Source of the DNA: Clostridia bacterium
GTDB taxonomy: Bacteria; Bacillota; Clostridia; Christensenellales; Aristaeellaceae
Assembly: GCA_017549335.1 (NCBI GenBank)
Contig: JAFYVB010000003.1
Location: 181,471-245,470, forward strand
Reading direction: 5' to 3'
Length of the DNA: 64,000 bases
Below the pieces are notes generated by a model. The model was not told the DNA's origin, did not search any database, and saw nothing but the letters and a program-made list of their open reading frames with translations. Made by a program: the position numbers and the translations under genes. Each line of letters opens with the position of its first letter. The stretch's first letter is position 1. This document shows, one piece after another, positions 52,488-62,096 of this stretch.

Positions 52488-55232
52488 TTACCTCGCGCCG
52501 GCCATGGCCTGGGTCAGATAGCTCATGGCTCTGGTCAGCGTGGAAGCATCGGGATTGCCTACCATCGCGGATACCAAAGCGGAAATGGCATTGTATAGCT
52601 GATTGTAAGCGGGATGCGAAGGGGGCAGCGTGGACAAAAGCACCTGCGCGCTGGCCAAAAGCCGCTCGGCGTCGGGCAGCAGCTGATTTTTCACCACGGG
52701 ATCGCTGATGCCGCCTGCAGCGGATGCTGTGTGCACGGTGCAGGTCTTGCGGGACAGAAGCGCGTTGTTGCGGTTGGGATCGCTGCCCAGCTGCAGCGTA
52801 GCAAAGCTGCCCAAATGCTCTTCCAGCGTGTGCTCATACTGCGTACCGATGAAGCGGTACAAGGGATGCCCCGCGGGAATGGTGATAACGCCCGCCGTCT
52901 GTTTTCCGGGGCAGTGAGCGGTAGCAAGCATTCCCGAAGCGGTACAAAGGGTCGCCTCGGTGTGCATCTGGCAATACGTGGTGGGTACGCTGTTGCGAGG
53001 CCAGTAATCGGTATAGGTCTTGTAGCCGACGGCGTCCTTTTTGCAGGCGTCGGCAGCCAGCTGTCCGCTGACGCCGCAGGTGGTGACGCGGACCAGCCCA
53101 TAATCGCTGTAAGCGCCTTCCATGATGTCGCGGTTGGAAAGGTTCTTGCTCTTATGAATATTGGTCATGAAGGCCTGCCAAAGCTTGGCTGCGCTGTTGC
53201 CGCCTGTTGTTTTGGAAGAAAGCGCTTTGTAGTTATCATGGCCGATCCACAAAGAGCCGGCGTACCAGCCCGTCATGCCGGCAAAGAAAACGCCTTTCTG
53301 ATCGGAGTTGGTACCGATCTTGCCTGCCACGGTCTGTCCGCTGATCTTGGCAGCGGTGGCGGTGCCGGATTTAACGGCGTCTTTCATCATATCCACCGTC
53401 AGATAAGCGGTGGCGGGGCTGAATACCTGATAGCGCGTTTGATTGGCGTGAGCGTCGTAAATCACGTTGCCGCTGCTGTCGGCAATTCCCAGGAAAGAAA
53501 TGGGCTGCTGATATACGCCGGCGTTTGCCAAGGCACCGAAAGCCACCGTCATTTCAAGGGGCGTCAGGCCGCTGGAGCCCAGCGCTACGCCGAAGGGAGT
53601 GGCATTGATGTGTTCGTCGGATGCGCCCAGAAGCTTTAGGAACTTGACGGAATTATCAACGCCCACATAGTTCATCAGCGCGTATGCGGCGGCGGTGTTA
53701 TCGCTCTTGACAATGGCCTGACGCAGCGTCTGCGGGCCGCGATAGCTGGAGCCGCCGTAATTCTGGGGCCAGGTTTCATTCAGATGATTATCCAGATAGC
53801 CCTTGATGGGCAGCGGCATATTGTACACGATGCCCGAGCCGCCCAGCCCGCTCAGCTCGATGGCAGGGGCATAGACCGCAATGGGTTTGATGGAGGAACC
53901 CACGGGCATATTCATATTTACAGCGCGATTGAGCGTTTTGCGGCGGGTGGGGGCTGTGCGGCTGCCCACGATAGCCTTTAATTCGCCTGTGCGGTAATCC
54001 ATGACCACGGCAGCCGCCTGCGGCTGAATGATCTCGTCATAGGTGCCGTCGGCGTTGCGGGCGCGGTAGATCTTGTCATCCGGGTCGCGCAGCGAGGGGT
54101 AAGACTTGTAATTGTACAGCGTGTTTTCCACGGTTTTCTGGATCTCTGTATCCAGACAAAGATAGACGTGGTAGCCGCCTGTGCGCAGCTCATTTTCCAT
54201 GCGGTTGCGGTTGATCGAGGTATTTTCAAGATTGTTGAGCTTCAGCAGCGTTTGCACCACGTCGCTGACGGCATATTCCACAAAATGCACATAATCGTAC
54301 ATCTGCCCGGCATTGGGCTCCTCCCGCAGCACGCTGGCTGTGGCGGGGTTGAGGGCGGCGATGTATTCATCGTGGGTGATGAACTGGTTTTCGTACATCA
54401 TGCGCAGAGCGTAATCCGTACGGTTATTGGTGATGGCGGTATAGTCGGTGGTTTCGGAGGAGCGCAGATAGAAATTGCGGCGGGGATTATAGTAATAGGG
54501 ATTGGTGCACATGCCCGCCAGCATGGCGCATTCGCGCAGCGAAAGCTGATGGGGCTCCTTGCCGAAATACCCCTGCGAGGCGGTATAAACGCCGTAATAG
54601 TTTTCGCCCAGATAAATGGCGTTCAGATAGCTTTCAAGGATCTGATCCTTGGTGTACTGGGTTTCCAGCTGCATGGCAAGATAGGCTTCCTGAATTTTGC
54701 GCTTGTAGCTTTGCTCGCTGGAGAGAATGGTGTTTTTGATCAGCTGCTGGGTGATGGTGCTGCCGCCCTGCTGTGAGCCTGAGAGAAAATTGGTAACGAA
54801 AGCGCCGATGATACGCTTAACGTCAATGCCGTTGTGGGTATAAAAACGGGAATCCTCCACCGCCACGAAGGCATACTGCAGCGCACGGGGCATCCGGGAG
54901 ATGGAGATCATCACGCGGTCTTCGGTGCCCTTGTAATCGGTGATCAGCGTGCCGTTTGCGTCATATATGAAAGATGTCTGCGCCTGATCGTCAATGAGCG
55001 TCAGGTCAAGACGGGGAGCGGTATTGACGTACGCTCTTGCCACGCCCACAACGGCGCCGAAGCCTGCAAAGCCGAGAATGAGGACGATAAGCACCAGCAT
55101 ACGCAGAGAATTGACCAGCACAGAGCAAAGAAAGCTCGGGCGGCGAAGCCTGGGCTTAAAAATACTGCGAGGGGGCAGAGAATCTGCGCCGTCGTACATA
55201 TCATAATTTGCATGGCGGTAACGGGAACTCAT
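52488..55232 (-). CDS. Class A penicillin-binding protein (PBP1A-like)
   Basis: 914 aa. Cytoplasmic tail, one TM (about residues 34-58), transglycosylase domain with EDSRFYTHNG (about 122) and GSTITQQLIKNTILS (about 156). Then the transpeptidase: SSIK of GSSIKPIAVYAP (about 445, active-site serine), SDN of KSDNTAAAYALM and KIGT of VAGKIGTNSD (a KTG-box variant with I for T). Polymerises and cross-links peptidoglycan. The RBS GGAGG is a long 13 bases from ATG 55232. Confidence 0.95.
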   Translation of the reverse strand: MSSRYRHANYDMYDGADSLPPRSIFKPRLRRPSFLCSVLVNSLRMLVLIVLILGFAGFGAVVGVARAYVNTAPRLDLTLIDDQAQTSFIYDANGTLITDYKGTEDRVMISISRMPRALQYAFVAVEDSRFYTHNGIDVKRIIGAFVTNFLSGSQQGGSTITQQLIKNTILSSEQSYKRKIQEAYLAMQLETQYTKDQILESYLNAIYLGENYYGVYTASQGYFGKEPHQLSLRECAMLAGMCTNPYYYNPRRNFYLRSSETTDYTAITNNRTDYALRMMYENQFITHDEYIAALNPATASVLREEPNAGQMYDYVHFVEYAVSDVVQTLLKLNNLENTSINRNRMENELRTGGYHVYLCLDTEIQKTVENTLYNYKSYPSLRDPDDKIYRARNADGTYDEIIQPQAAAVVMDYRTGELKAIVGSRTAPTRRKTLNRAVNMNMPVGSSIKPIAVYAPAIELSGLGGSGIVYNMPLPIKGYLDNHLNETWPQNYGGSSYRGPQTLRQAIVKSDNTAAAYALMNYVGVDNSVKFLKLLGASDEHINATPFGVALGSSGLTPLEMTVAFGALANAGVYQQPISFLGIADSSGNVIYDAHANQTRYQVFSPATAYLTVDMMKDAVKSGTATAAKISGQTVAGKIGTNSDQKGVFFAGMTGWYAGSLWIGHDNYKALSSKTTGGNSAAKLWQAFMTNIHKSKNLSNRDIMEGAYSDYGLVRVTTCGVSGQLAADACKKDAVGYKTYTDYWPRNSVPTTYCQMHTEATLCTASGMLATAHCPGKQTAGVITIPAGHPLYRFIGTQYEHTLEEHLGSFATLQLGSDPNRNNALLSRKTCTVHTASAAGGISDPVVKNQLLPDAERLLASAQVLLSTLPPSHPAYNQLYNAISALVSAMVGNPDASTLTRAMSYLTQAMAGAR

Positions 55233-55274
55233 GCGTTTGAAAATGCCTCCTGAAATAAGATGCCGGCACCGTCA

Positions 55275-55303
55275 AGTATAGCATAATTTGACCTGTGAAG
55301 CAA
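55275..55303 (-). promoter_or_regulatory. Promoter of the PBP1A gene
   Basis: Minus strand TTGCTT (55303-55298), 17-bp spacer, TATACT (55280-55275). Confidence 0.6.
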
Positions 55304-55329
55304 CGGCAGGGAATGGAAGGAGAAGAGGA

Positions 55330-56007
55330 ATGAAGAAAATCAGGCGTTTTTTTACATTTTTGAAGCCGCGGCGCATCATCAGGATATCGGTGATCCTGCT
55401 TTTGCTTCTCTCGGCGGCGTACCTGATGCTGGAAAGAAATTTAACGCAGGTTATTTTGGATACGGCCTACACCCGCGCCCACGCCCTGGCGGTGGAAACG
55501 ATGAACGAAGCGGTGCAAAGCACGCTTATGCCGGGCGTAGCCTATGAAGAGCTGGTTGCTGTACGGGTGGATGCTCAGGGAAAAGTGACCATGCTGCAGG
55601 CCAACACCGTGCGCATGAATGAATTGGCAGTGCATATTGCTTTGGCCGCGCAGGAAGCGCTGACGGAGAGGGATGAACCCACCATAACCGTACCTTTGGG
55701 CGCTGCGCTGCAGGTACCGTTTTTATCCTCTGTCGGCCCGCGCATTACCGTGGGGCTTTTGCCGGTGGGCGCGGTGAAAGCCTCCTTCGCAACGGAGTTT
55801 GAATCGGCGGGCATCAACCAGACACGGCACAAGATCTGGCTTGAAATGCATGCCGCTGTGCGCCTTGTTTTGCCTACTGGCGCCAAGGCGGTGAATGTGG
55901 ATACGCAGATTCTCATTGCCGAAAGCATCATTATCGGGGAGGTACCTTCTTCCTATATCCATGTACCTGAAACCGACGATTCCCTCAACTTTGCGGTTCC
56001 GGACTGA
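55330..56007 (+). CDS. yunB: Sporulation protein YunB
   Basis: 225 aa from ATG 55330 (GGAG 7 bases upstream). One TM (about residues 18-38), then the family pattern (ALAVETMNEAVQSTL; PLGAALQVPFLSSVGPRITV; HKIWLEMHAAVRLVLPTG; DTQILIAESIIIGEVPSSYI). Made in the mother cell in B. subtilis sporulation; precise role not established. Divergent from the PBP1A gene. Confidence 0.9.
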   Translation: MKKIRRFFTFLKPRRIIRISVILLLLLSAAYLMLERNLTQVILDTAYTRAHALAVETMNEAVQSTLMPGVAYEELVAVRVDAQGKVTMLQANTVRMNELAVHIALAAQEALTERDEPTITVPLGAALQVPFLSSVGPRITVGLLPVGAVKASFATEFESAGINQTRHKIWLEMHAAVRLVLPTGAKAVNVDTQILIAESIIIGEVPSSYIHVPETDDSLNFAVPD

Positions 56008-56065
56008 AAAATGCGTCCGAATCGTAAATTCTTCATTAGAATTGTGCCGAAAAAGAGTTGTTTGC

Positions 56066-56094
56066 TTGACATTGCGCACCTAATAAAGTACAAT
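56066..56094 (+). promoter_or_regulatory. Promoter of the membrane repeat protein
   Basis: TTGACA (56066-56071), 17-bp spacer, TACAAT (56089-56094). Confidence 0.85.
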
Positions 56095-56153
56095 AAAATG
56101 TGCAATAATATACCGTTCCGCGCGCTTGCCGCGTAAGGGAGGGGAGGTAGGGT

Positions 56154-58064
56154 ATGTATACCCATAATGCGATGAAGAAAATTCGTAATTTGCTGGTGAT
56201 GCTCCTTGTGCTGCTGGCTGTATTTGCCATGAGCGCTTTTGCTGCAGAGGACGTTAATTTCACTATTTCCGTTGAGCCCAGCAGCCTGACAAAGCCCGGC
56301 GACGTCACCGTATCCATCCGCGTGGTGAATGCGGGTGACAAGGACATGACCGAGCCTGTGGTTCTCTATGATCCCGACGGCAATATCGTTGCGGGCTTTG
56401 GCGACGGCGGTCAGGCGCTCATCAAAAAGGGTGAGTATGTTTCCGCGCAGGATACCTATGCCGTAACGCAAAAGCAGCTGGACGAAGGCAAATTGACCTA
56501 CTCTGTCAGCTATAACGAAGTGGGCAAGGACGGCGCCGTTACCGTCAAGACCCAGACAGCCAGCGCACAGCTGACCTTTACGGGCACCCGCACGGAGCTG
56601 ACCGTCAACCGCACCATCGATCCCGAAGTGGTGCGCAACGGCAATCTGGTTTCCGTGACCTATGAACTGTACAATGCCGGCAATGTGGAGATCACCAACA
56701 TCCGCGTCCGCGAGGATTCTTCCGTTTCCCGCAGCCCGCAGACGGTCAAGTCCCTTGCTCCCGGTGCCCGCCAGACGGTGAAATTCACCGCCACCATGGG
56801 CAATAACGATCTGAAGAGCGCCGGCGTTGTTACCTATAAGGCCGGCAGCGAATCCTTCGAAGAGAAACTGCCTGAGGCCGTCATTGCCCGCGCCAAGCCC
56901 GGCCTGGTGCTGGATAACATCCTGACGGCTGATAAGACTGCCATCAGCACGGGCGAAACCGTCACGCTGAAGCTTTCCATCGCGAACAACGGCAACATCA
57001 CCTATTCCAACATCACCGTGACCGATCCCGCCTACGGCGAGATCTTCACCAATCTGACGCTGGGCCCCGGTGAAACGCTGGTGCGCGAAAAGCAGTTCAC
57101 GCTGTCCAAGACTACTTCCTTCAAGTATTCCATCACGCTGCCTGACAACACCGGCGTTACCAACACCGTGTCCAGCAACGAGCTGAAGATCAGCGTGTAT
57201 GATCCTTCTCAGGTGATGCACATCAGCGTGACGGCTCAGGCCGATACCGCCACCATCGCCCGCATTCCCGCCGATGTGAAATTTGCCCTGACCGTGACGA
57301 ACAACTCCACCATGGAAGCCAAGAATGTTTCGCTCTATCACGGCGATACCTTCATCTATACCATCGATAAGCTGGCGCCCTCCAAGAGCGTGACCATCGA
57401 GCGCGACTTCACCGTTTCTCAGGCCGGTAAATTCCGCTTTACCGCCAAGACCAAGGATGCGCTTGATAACACCGTGGCCTTTGATTCCAATGAGATCGTG
57501 CTGACCTATGCCGCGCCCACCGTTGCGCCCACGGCGGAACCCATCATCACGCCTGCGCCCCTGGTCACCGCCACCGTTGCGCCCATTGAAGTGCTGGATC
57601 CCGTAACGGTCAAGACCAACGAAGTGCTCAAGTACGCCGCCATGGCGCTGTGCGGGCTCTTCGGTCTGACGTTCATCTTCTTTGTTGTTACCACCATTGC
57701 CCGCGGTAAGCGCCGCGCCGCTTCCAAGAAGGCCTATGACCATATGGAACTGGGCGCCAAGCGCGATTACCGTGAGCCTGCCCGCCGCGACCGCAAGGAA
57801 CAGCCCGAAACGATCGAAGAAGAATTCGACGTGAAGAAGGCCGTGGAAAGCAGCCGTCCCTCCGACGAAGTGCTGAGGGAAGAGCTGGAAGCCGAGAAGG
57901 TTCAGGCAGAAACCGCGCCTGTTGAGCATCAGGCCGACGAGAATGGCGGCTATCATCTCACCCGCGAAGTGCCTGCCGCTCCTGCGGAAGCGCCCGCCGA
58001 AGAGGAAGCGCCCCGTAAGCGCAATCGCCGTGCCGACCGCAATAAGGCCAACGAAGACGAATAA
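56154..58064 (+). CDS. Cell-surface protein with CARDB/DUF11-like beta-sandwich repeats and a cytoplasmic tail
   Basis: 636 aa. Signal peptide (KKIRNLLVMLLVLLAVFAMS), about four Ig-like repeats (ISVEPSSLTKPGDVTVSIRV; TVNRTIDPEVVRNGNLVSVT; TADKTAISTGETVTLKLSI; TAQADTATIARIPADVKFAL), a Pro/Thr stretch, a TM helix (about 496-518) and a long charged cytoplasmic tail of about 115 residues. Strong own promoter and terminator. The GGAGG is 6 bases before ATG 56154. Function unknown; looks like a structural or anchored envelope protein. Confidence 0.8.
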   Translation: MYTHNAMKKIRNLLVMLLVLLAVFAMSAFAAEDVNFTISVEPSSLTKPGDVTVSIRVVNAGDKDMTEPVVLYDPDGNIVAGFGDGGQALIKKGEYVSAQDTYAVTQKQLDEGKLTYSVSYNEVGKDGAVTVKTQTASAQLTFTGTRTELTVNRTIDPEVVRNGNLVSVTYELYNAGNVEITNIRVREDSSVSRSPQTVKSLAPGARQTVKFTATMGNNDLKSAGVVTYKAGSESFEEKLPEAVIARAKPGLVLDNILTADKTAISTGETVTLKLSIANNGNITYSNITVTDPAYGEIFTNLTLGPGETLVREKQFTLSKTTSFKYSITLPDNTGVTNTVSSNELKISVYDPSQVMHISVTAQADTATIARIPADVKFALTVTNNSTMEAKNVSLYHGDTFIYTIDKLAPSKSVTIERDFTVSQAGKFRFTAKTKDALDNTVAFDSNEIVLTYAAPTVAPTAEPIITPAPLVTATVAPIEVLDPVTVKTNEVLKYAAMALCGLFGLTFIFFVVTTIARGKRRAASKKAYDHMELGAKRDYREPARRDRKEQPETIEEEFDVKKAVESSRPSDEVLREELEAEKVQAETAPVEHQADENGGYHLTREVPAAPAEAPAEEEAPRKRNRRADRNKANEDE

Positions 58065-58079
58065 TCCATAAAAATATCG

Positions 58080-58113
58080 CCCGCTGCTCCGGTTGGAACA
58101 GCGGGTGTTTTTA
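58080..58113 (+). terminator. Terminator after the surface protein
   Basis: CCCGCTGCTCC / GGAACAGCGGG arms (58080-58105) followed by TGTTTTTAT. Confidence 0.85.
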
Positions 58114-58123
58114 TGCGTTGTTA

Positions 58124-58927
58124 TCAGGAAAGCTGCCCTTGGATGAGGGTGATCAGCTCATCCGCAAGAGATAAAAGATCGGGCAGCGGCAGGTGCTGAG
58201 CAAGGATAAGCGGCTGGGGGATACGCAGTGTACTGAGAAGCTTCTGCTGTAAAGCGCGCATACGGCCGGCTCTTTCTGCGTCGCCGGTGAGATCGGCCAT
58301 GGTGATGCCATCCAGCAGCAGCGCACGGAAAAGGGGATTGAGCGCCGTCATGCGTTCCTCGGCGCTGCATTCCTTATTGCAGAAGGCTTCGGCTTCCTGC
58401 TTCCAACGGTGAAGGATCTCGCAGGAATTGCGCAGCAGCGGCGCAAAATCGACCCTTGCAGGCGCGCAGTGCTCAAGGGAGGCAAGGATGACCGTGTCGT
58501 CAAGACGGTTTGAAAGCGCCTTTTCGTTAAGCAGCAGCGAATCAGGCTCATCCGAATCCGCATGCTTGTTATTGATAAAGCGCGCAGCATCCCCTTCTAT
58601 GCCCATGAAAACCACGGCGTGCTTGCTCTCCTCGGTGACTTTCAGCCCCAGCATCACAGACTTTTTGCCGCGAAGGGAAGCAAATACATCGCTGCGATGG
58701 ATCGATTCTTCGTGAAGACGGAATCCCAGAGGCACAAGCGCCAGATCAAACCATTTTGCGCTTTGCAGCATGGGGCCTGCAAGATAGGCGCCGTCTTCAT
58801 AGGCAAACAGATAGGGGAGTTTCATGGCAAGGGCAATATCGCGGTCTTCCATGTGCAGCCCTTCTTGCGCCAGCATGTTGGCAATACCGGCGTACGCGCA
58901 GGAGGAATTGAAGGTCATGTATTTCAT
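58124..58927 (-). CDS. Uncharacterised protein with papain-fold (C39-like) N-terminal domain
   Basis: 267 aa from ATG 58927 (AAAGGG 5 bases upstream). The segment FNSSCAYAGIANMLAQEG has the Cys and helix of a cysteine-peptidase-like fold. KHAVVFMGIEGDAARFINN could supply the His and Asn/Asp residues, as in C39-like or BtrH-N domains. The C-terminal 110 residues are helical and have no known domain. Overlaps the NUDIX gene by 4 bases. Activity is not established. Confidence 0.55.
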   Translation of the reverse strand: MKYMTFNSSCAYAGIANMLAQEGLHMEDRDIALAMKLPYLFAYEDGAYLAGPMLQSAKWFDLALVPLGFRLHEESIHRSDVFASLRGKKSVMLGLKVTEESKHAVVFMGIEGDAARFINNKHADSDEPDSLLLNEKALSNRLDDTVILASLEHCAPARVDFAPLLRNSCEILHRWKQEAEAFCNKECSAEERMTALNPLFRALLLDGITMADLTGDAERAGRMRALQQKLLSTLRIPQPLILAQHLPLPDLLSLADELITLIQGQLS

Positions 58928-59448
58928 AATATCCCTTTCGCAGTGACGAGCGTTGTGCAATAGGCATTCAAAGCGGCGACGTCGCGTGCTTGCAGGTATT
59001 TTTGTTGAATCCGATCAAATTTCTGCTCTTTGATCAGTCGAACTACATCCATAAGCGGATGCCATTGCACTTCTGTGCGATTGGCTTTTTCTGCAGCTGT
59101 TAAATGGTTTTCACGGGGAACCTGAGGGACAGTCACAATATAGTAATGGTTGATTTGTGTATAATCAAGGCTTTTCCGATTTTCGGTGACGATGCCCAGC
59201 TCTTCAATAAGATCACAAGTGCAGCCTGTTTCCTCGTAGATTTCCCGCCGCAGGGCTGTGAGCGTATCCTCATCCTTCTCTATGCCGCCGCCCGGAAGGC
59301 TGTACAGATGAAATTTCGCCGCATACATTACAGCGTATAAACCGTCCTGCGTTTTGACAATGGCACGGGCGGTTGATCGCGGAGGTTCGTCTGAGAGTCC
59401 CTCAGTACCCAATAAGATGCGGTCATTCAGTTCGGCAAGTATCTCCAT
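58924..59448 (-). CDS. NUDIX hydrolase
   Basis: 174 aa from ATG 59448 (AAGGA 8 bases upstream). A complete NUDIX box, GGGIEKDEDTLTALRREIYEETGC (G-x5-E-x7-REUxEExGU), at about residues 52-75. Hydrolyses a nucleoside diphosphate linked to some moiety; substrate unknown. Overlaps the GNAT gene by 1 base pair of codons and the papain-like gene by 4 bases. Confidence 0.9.
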   Translation of the reverse strand: MEILAELNDRILLGTEGLSDEPPRSTARAIVKTQDGLYAVMYAAKFHLYSLPGGGIEKDEDTLTALRREIYEETGCTCDLIEELGIVTENRKSLDYTQINHYYIVTVPQVPRENHLTAAEKANRTEVQWHPLMDVVRLIKEQKFDRIQQKYLQARDVAALNAYCTTLVTAKGIL

Positions 59449-60227
59449 CAATGCGTTCCTTCATCATTTATGCTGTTGACGTATTCAATACTCTTTGCTG
59501 TGATCTCCACCCATGCGGGACGGAAGCCGCATTTCAAAGCATTTCGGACAGACTTAATGTTTGACCATGCGGCGCAGTAGAAGGGCACTTTGCCGTGCCG
59601 GATGATCTCCAGTGCCAGATGACTGGTAACGGCGGCGGCCACGCCCTGCTTTCTGTAAGCGGGCAGCACGTCCACGCCGATCTGCCACATGGTATCGCAA
59701 TCCTTGGAGCAGCCCGCCAGACCGATCAGCTTATCCCTGTCATAAGCGCCCACAGCCAGCACATCCAGATGCTTTCGCTTTTCACACAGGGCGTTTGACC
59801 ATTCGGGCAGGTAGAGGTCGGAAAAATCCTTTTGTGTCAGCAAACGCAGTTCATAGGGACAGGTGAGGGGCTGCAGCAAATCCAGCTCAGGCAAAAAATA
59901 TTCCGCCATAAAGCACACCTTCAGCCCGTGAGACTGTAGAATTTCATTCAGCGCGTACATATTGGGCGTTTCAAAGCAGTGCTCAGGGGGATATTTTTTC
60001 AGAAAGGCCAGCACGCTCTCCTGCAGTTCTCCGCTTGTGGATGCCACCACGTTGTTCCCGTAGGAGCAGAGGGAGCAGGCAAAGGGCAGGGTTAGATATT
60101 TGCGGGCGTCGGGATGGGGGATAGATTGCACGGCCACGGGCTCGCAGCGGAAAAAGTCTTCCGCTGTGCAGCCGTAATCGATGGCGGATTGTTCAAGGGC
60201 TGTGCGCAAAATGTCTTTTTGATCCAT
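59448..60227 (-). CDS. GNAT family acetyltransferase
   Basis: 259 aa. The acetyl-CoA motif is in IGVDVLPAYRKQGVAAAVTSHLALEIIRHG (about residues 200-228), preceded by GAYDRDKLIGLAG. N-terminal about 110 residues are less typical. Starts 12 bp after the S66 gene. Substrate unknown. Confidence 0.8.
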   Translation of the reverse strand: MDQKDILRTALEQSAIDYGCTAEDFFRCEPVAVQSIPHPDARKYLTLPFACSLCSYGNNVVASTSGELQESVLAFLKKYPPEHCFETPNMYALNEILQSHGLKVCFMAEYFLPELDLLQPLTCPYELRLLTQKDFSDLYLPEWSNALCEKRKHLDVLAVGAYDRDKLIGLAGCSKDCDTMWQIGVDVLPAYRKQGVAAAVTSHLALEIIRHGKVPFYCAAWSNIKSVRNALKCGFRPAWVEITAKSIEYVNSINDEGTH

Positions 60228-60239
60228 GGGAACTCCTTT

Positions 60240-61271
60240 TTACCGTGTCGCAGGCTCCAGCAGCGTGAGCGTCCTTTGGTCGCAATCGATCTCGTAGCGC
60301 AGTCCCAGCGGGAAAACGCCGATGGGATAGGCATGCCCCACATTGACGTTGCAGAGAATGGGCAGATCGGGGAGATTGGCCTCGTCGGCCACCACCTGCT
60401 TCAGCGCTGCTTTATAAGGCTCATATTTGTCGCGGAAGGGCGGTTTGCCCACGATGATGCCGCTCAGCTGATGAAGAATGCCCTGGGCCTGCAGATTGCG
60501 CAGGAACCAGACAAAGACCTCGGGCGGCATATTGCTTTCGCTGTGCTCCAGCAGCAGGATTTTTCCCTGCCAATCCGTAGGCCAAAGGCAGGTGCCCAGC
60601 AATTCGGGGAACACGTCCACGCAGCCGCCCAGCAATTCGCCCTCGACCTTGCCGCTGCCTTGCAAAATCTCGTATCCGGTGTTTTCAAAACGCGGCGTCG
60701 CCTGATGGATGTTTTCTTCTTTCCACCAGATTTTATCCTCGTCATAGCTGCAAAAGCTGCTGCAGGGGATAGGCAGCGTGGGGACGGGCGCGAAAAGCGT
60801 ATTCCGCAGTGCAGCGGCGGTATATTCATTGATGGATACATATTCGGCAAAGTTGTTCATCACGGATGCACCGTAGTAGGACACCAGACCGGCCTTGTGC
60901 ATCATGAAATGATTGGTGGTCGTGTCTGAAAAGCCGGTGAAAATCTTGGGATTGTTGCGGATGACATCAAAATCGATATAAGGCAGCAGACGGATGGTAT
61001 CATCGCCGCCAATGGCGTTAAATATGGCCTTGATCGTGGGATCACGGAAGGCGTCCATCAGGTCCTGCGCACGGGCTTCGGGGTGTCTGTAAAGAAAATC
61101 AATGCCTTTGAGCGCATTGGACATGGGAACGACCTGAAGACCGTATTCTTTTTCGAGGCGTTCCTTGGCGATGTAATATTTGTGAATGAATCGTTCCTCG
61201 CCCAACATGCCGCGGGAGAGAGAAACAATGGCGACGCGGTCGTCGGGCTGAAGATGATAAGGCTTGATCAT
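60240..61271 (-). CDS. S66 family peptidase (MccF-like)
   Basis: 343 aa from ATG 61271, spaced 8 bases from GAGG; an upstream GTG is too close to the RBS. Nucleophile in FTGFSDTTTNHFM (about residue 113), Glu in LLEHSESN and His in GHAYPIGVFPLG (about 318). Longer than the paralogue at 12901 and with the insertions of the MccF branch, so it may cleave microcin-type or other amidated peptides rather than muropeptides. First gene of a four-gene operon with GNAT, NUDIX and the papain-fold protein. Confidence 0.8.
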   Translation of the reverse strand: MIKPYHLQPDDRVAIVSLSRGMLGEERFIHKYYIAKERLEKEYGLQVVPMSNALKGIDFLYRHPEARAQDLMDAFRDPTIKAIFNAIGGDDTIRLLPYIDFDVIRNNPKIFTGFSDTTTNHFMMHKAGLVSYYGASVMNNFAEYVSINEYTAAALRNTLFAPVPTLPIPCSSFCSYDEDKIWWKEENIHQATPRFENTGYEILQGSGKVEGELLGGCVDVFPELLGTCLWPTDWQGKILLLEHSESNMPPEVFVWFLRNLQAQGILHQLSGIIVGKPPFRDKYEPYKAALKQVVADEANLPDLPILCNVNVGHAYPIGVFPLGLRYEIDCDQRTLTLLEPATR

Positions 61272-61344
61272 AGCGGACACCTCATAAGGATAATTGGATT
61301 CATTTTACAGTGCTTCAGAGGAATTGTCAATCAGCACAAACAAC

Positions 61345-61379
61345 AAAAAAGCGCATCGTGATTTCTCACGATGCGCTGA
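61345..61379 (-). terminator. Terminator ending the rplK-rplA operon
   Basis: Minus strand AGCGCATCGTGA / TCACGATGCGCT with a T6 tail, 13 bp after the rplA stop. Confidence 0.9.
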
Positions 61380-61391
61380 AGGTATCCGCTA

Positions 61392-62081
61392 TTAGAACTT
61401 GGTGGTGTTCAGACGGATGGAGGGACCCATGGTGGTGCTGATGTACAGCGACTTCACGTAGGTACCCTTGGCGCTGGCGGGCTTGGCCTTGATGATGGCG
61501 TCCATCAGAGCGCTCAGGTTCTCGTTCAGCTTGTCAGCCTCGAAGGAAACCTTGCCGATGGGGCAGTGCGCGATGGCGGTCTTATCAACGCGATACTCAA
61601 CCTTACCGGCTTTGATATCGCTGATGGCCTTGGTCACGTCCATGGTGACGGTGCCGGACTTGGGGTTGGGCATCAGGCCCTTGGGGCCCAGGATGCGGCC
61701 GATGCGGCCGACAACACCCATCATGTCAGGCGTGGCAACGCAGACGTCGAAGCCAAACCAGTTTTCCTGCTGAATCTTCTGCACCAGATCCATATCGCCT
61801 ACGAAGTCCGCGCCGGCAGCCTTGGCTTCTTCAGCCTTGGGGCCCTTGGCGAACACCAGCACGCGAACGGTCTTGCCCGTGCCGTGAGGCAGGACGACCG
61901 CGCCGCGAACCTGCTGGTCAGCGTGGCGGGGATCGACGCCCAGACGGATGCTCAGTTCGACGGTTTCGTCAAACTTGGCCTTACCGGTCTGCTTAACAAG
62001 CTCGATGGCTTCCATGGGATCATAGATCTTCAGGGGATCGATCAGCTTCTTGCTGTCAACATACTTCTTGCCGTGTTTCAT
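61392..62081 (-). CDS. rplA: 50S ribosomal protein L1
   Basis: 229 aa. N-terminal [21 protein letters not shown], central [15 protein letters not shown] and [20 protein letters not shown] are classic L1. Binds 23S rRNA (the L1 stalk) and can bind its own mRNA. Last gene before a terminator. Confidence 0.95.
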   Translation of the reverse strand: MKHGKKYVDSKKLIDPLKIYDPMEAIELVKQTGKAKFDETVELSIRLGVDPRHADQQVRGAVVLPHGTGKTVRVLVFAKGPKAEEAKAAGADFVGDMDLVQKIQQENWFGFDVCVATPDMMGVVGRIGRILGPKGLMPNPKSGTVTMDVTKAISDIKAGKVEYRVDKTAIAHCPIGKVSFEADKLNENLSALMDAIIKAKPASAKGTYVKSLYISTTMGPSIRLNTTKF

Positions 62082-62096
62082 TTACGTATCCTCCCC

